Assembly (NCBI GenBank): GCA_016875155.1
Contig: VGSD01000149.1
Span: forward strand, 1-7,010
Direction of reading: 5' to 3'
DNA: 7,010 bases
From: Deltaproteobacteria bacterium
Lineage (GTDB): Bacteria > Desulfobacterota > BSN033 > UBA1163
The notes below the pieces were generated by a model. It made no database searches and was not told the origin of the DNA. It worked only from the letters and a program-made list of their open reading frames with translations. A program made the translations under genes and the position numbers. Positions 6,454 through 7,010 of the stretch are shown here, piece after piece. Position 1 is the first letter of the stretch. Every line of letters starts with the position of its first letter.

Positions 6454-7010
6454 TGAATTCAAAGAATCAATCCAGGCGATGGCTTTCTTTATATCCCAAG
6501 GATTATTTGCCCGATTTAATCCCGGAGGCCACAAACGCCCTGGACCACCTCCAGAAGACGGTTCAGCGTCAAGGCCAAAGCCCTGCCCTCTATTACTTTG
6601 AGAAGGTCATCTCTTACAGGGAACTCGATGAGATGAGCGATGGTCTCGCTTCTGCCCTGATCGACCTCGGTGTAAAAAAAGGGGACCGCATCTCTCTCTA
6701 CCTCCAGAATATCCCGCAATTCATCATCGGTCAGTTTGCCATCTGGAAATGCGGTGGGATCATCGTCCCACTCAATCCCATGTATAGAGAGAAGGAACTG
6801 ACCTATTACTTTCGCGATGCCTCAGTAAAGGTCCTGATCTGTATGGAGTCGCTTTACGGAGAAATGGTCCGGAAAGTGGTCATTGAAACAGGCGTTGAGC
6901 ATGTGATCACGACTTCGGAACTCGATTTTCTCGACTCTCAAGCTCCCTGCCCTTCCCTTCTCAAAGGAATAGAAAAAACCAAGAATCCGAATACACTGGA
7001 CTTCATCAGC
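6453..7010 (+). CDS. AMP-dependent acyl-CoA synthetase/ligase family, 5' part only
   Basis: The frame is open from 6453 to the window edge (186 codons, no stop), so the gene is truncated on its 3' side. Family enzymes activate a carboxylic acid with ATP to an acyl-adenylate and then to the CoA thioester. The visible N-terminal part fits: an opening with WLSLYPKDYLPDLIPE (10-25), then ISYRELDEMSDGLASALIDLGVKKGDRI (53-80). LYLQNIPQFIIGQFAIWKCGGIIVPLNPMYREKELTYYF (82-120) matches the FadD-type N-terminal subdomain with its GAI.VPLNP segment. The diagnostic P-loop (T/S-SGTTGxPKG) and the C-terminal lid lie beyond the window. PLNPMYREKEL is most like long-chain fatty acyl-CoA ligases, but chain length or aromatic specificity cannot be judged. 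It directly overlaps the preceding small Cys gene (stop TGA 6451-6453). Confidence 0.9.
   Translation, partial: MNSKNQSRRWLSLYPKDYLPDLIPEATNALDHLQKTVQRQGQSPALYYFEKVISYRELDEMSDGLASALIDLGVKKGDRISLYLQNIPQFIIGQFAIWKCGGIIVPLNPMYREKELTYYFRDASVKVLICMESLYGEMVRKVVIETGVEHVITTSELDFLDSQAPCPSLLKGIEKTKNPNTLDFIS

Noticed and set aside
5318..7010. A new defence or mobile system in the last third of the window
   Set aside because: The SDR and acyl-CoA ligase are ordinary metabolic families; only the small Cys protein is unexplained, and nothing nearby looks like transposase, nuclease or toxin.

Overview
The window reads as part of a bacterial chromosome in which every supported gene lies on the + strand. Gene order, protein sequences and intergenic palindromes suggest an uncultured or anaerobic member of the former Deltaproteobacteria (Desulfobacterota-like). 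This placement is inferred from the look of the proteins and was not tested with a tree. Base composition appears roughly even, and no gene looks foreign.

Layout: (1) 1-192, a repeat-rich leader with a possible promoter. (2) 193-1270, a tightly coupled rpsF - SSB/PriB-like - rpsR block joined by two 4-base ATGA overlaps. (3) 1271-1436, a non-coding spacer with several inverted repeats. (4) 1437-3246, rplI and dnaB, 7 bases apart. (5) 3247-3389, a spacer filled with hairpins and 'agttcgga/tccgaact' repeats. (6) 3390-5247, pgsA-like phosphatidyltransferase and eno, 13 bases apart. (7) 5248-5317, a spacer starting with a perfect palindrome that contains the eno stop codon. (8) 5318-7010, an SDR oxidoreductase, a small four-cysteine protein of unknown function, and the first 186 residues of an acyl-CoA synthetase-like enzyme cut by the window edge.

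The first half is the well-known bS6/bS18/bL9/replicative helicase cluster, which links ribosome assembly and DNA replication; the OB-fold gene in the middle sits where PriB or SSB usually sits. PgsA and enolase are housekeeping genes of phospholipid synthesis and glycolysis. The last three genes look like one transcription unit. The SDR plus AMP-forming ligase suggests acyl-CoA or related carboxylic acid metabolism, but the substrate cannot be read from the sequence.

The coding content is mostly ordinary. The less ordinary parts are the family of short palindromic repeats in the spacers, including one that supplies the eno stop codon and one that contains the only ATG start of the small cysteine protein; that protein itself (CGGC and CxxxC motifs); and the tail-less SSB-like protein in the PriB position. 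I found no convincing new multi-gene system.
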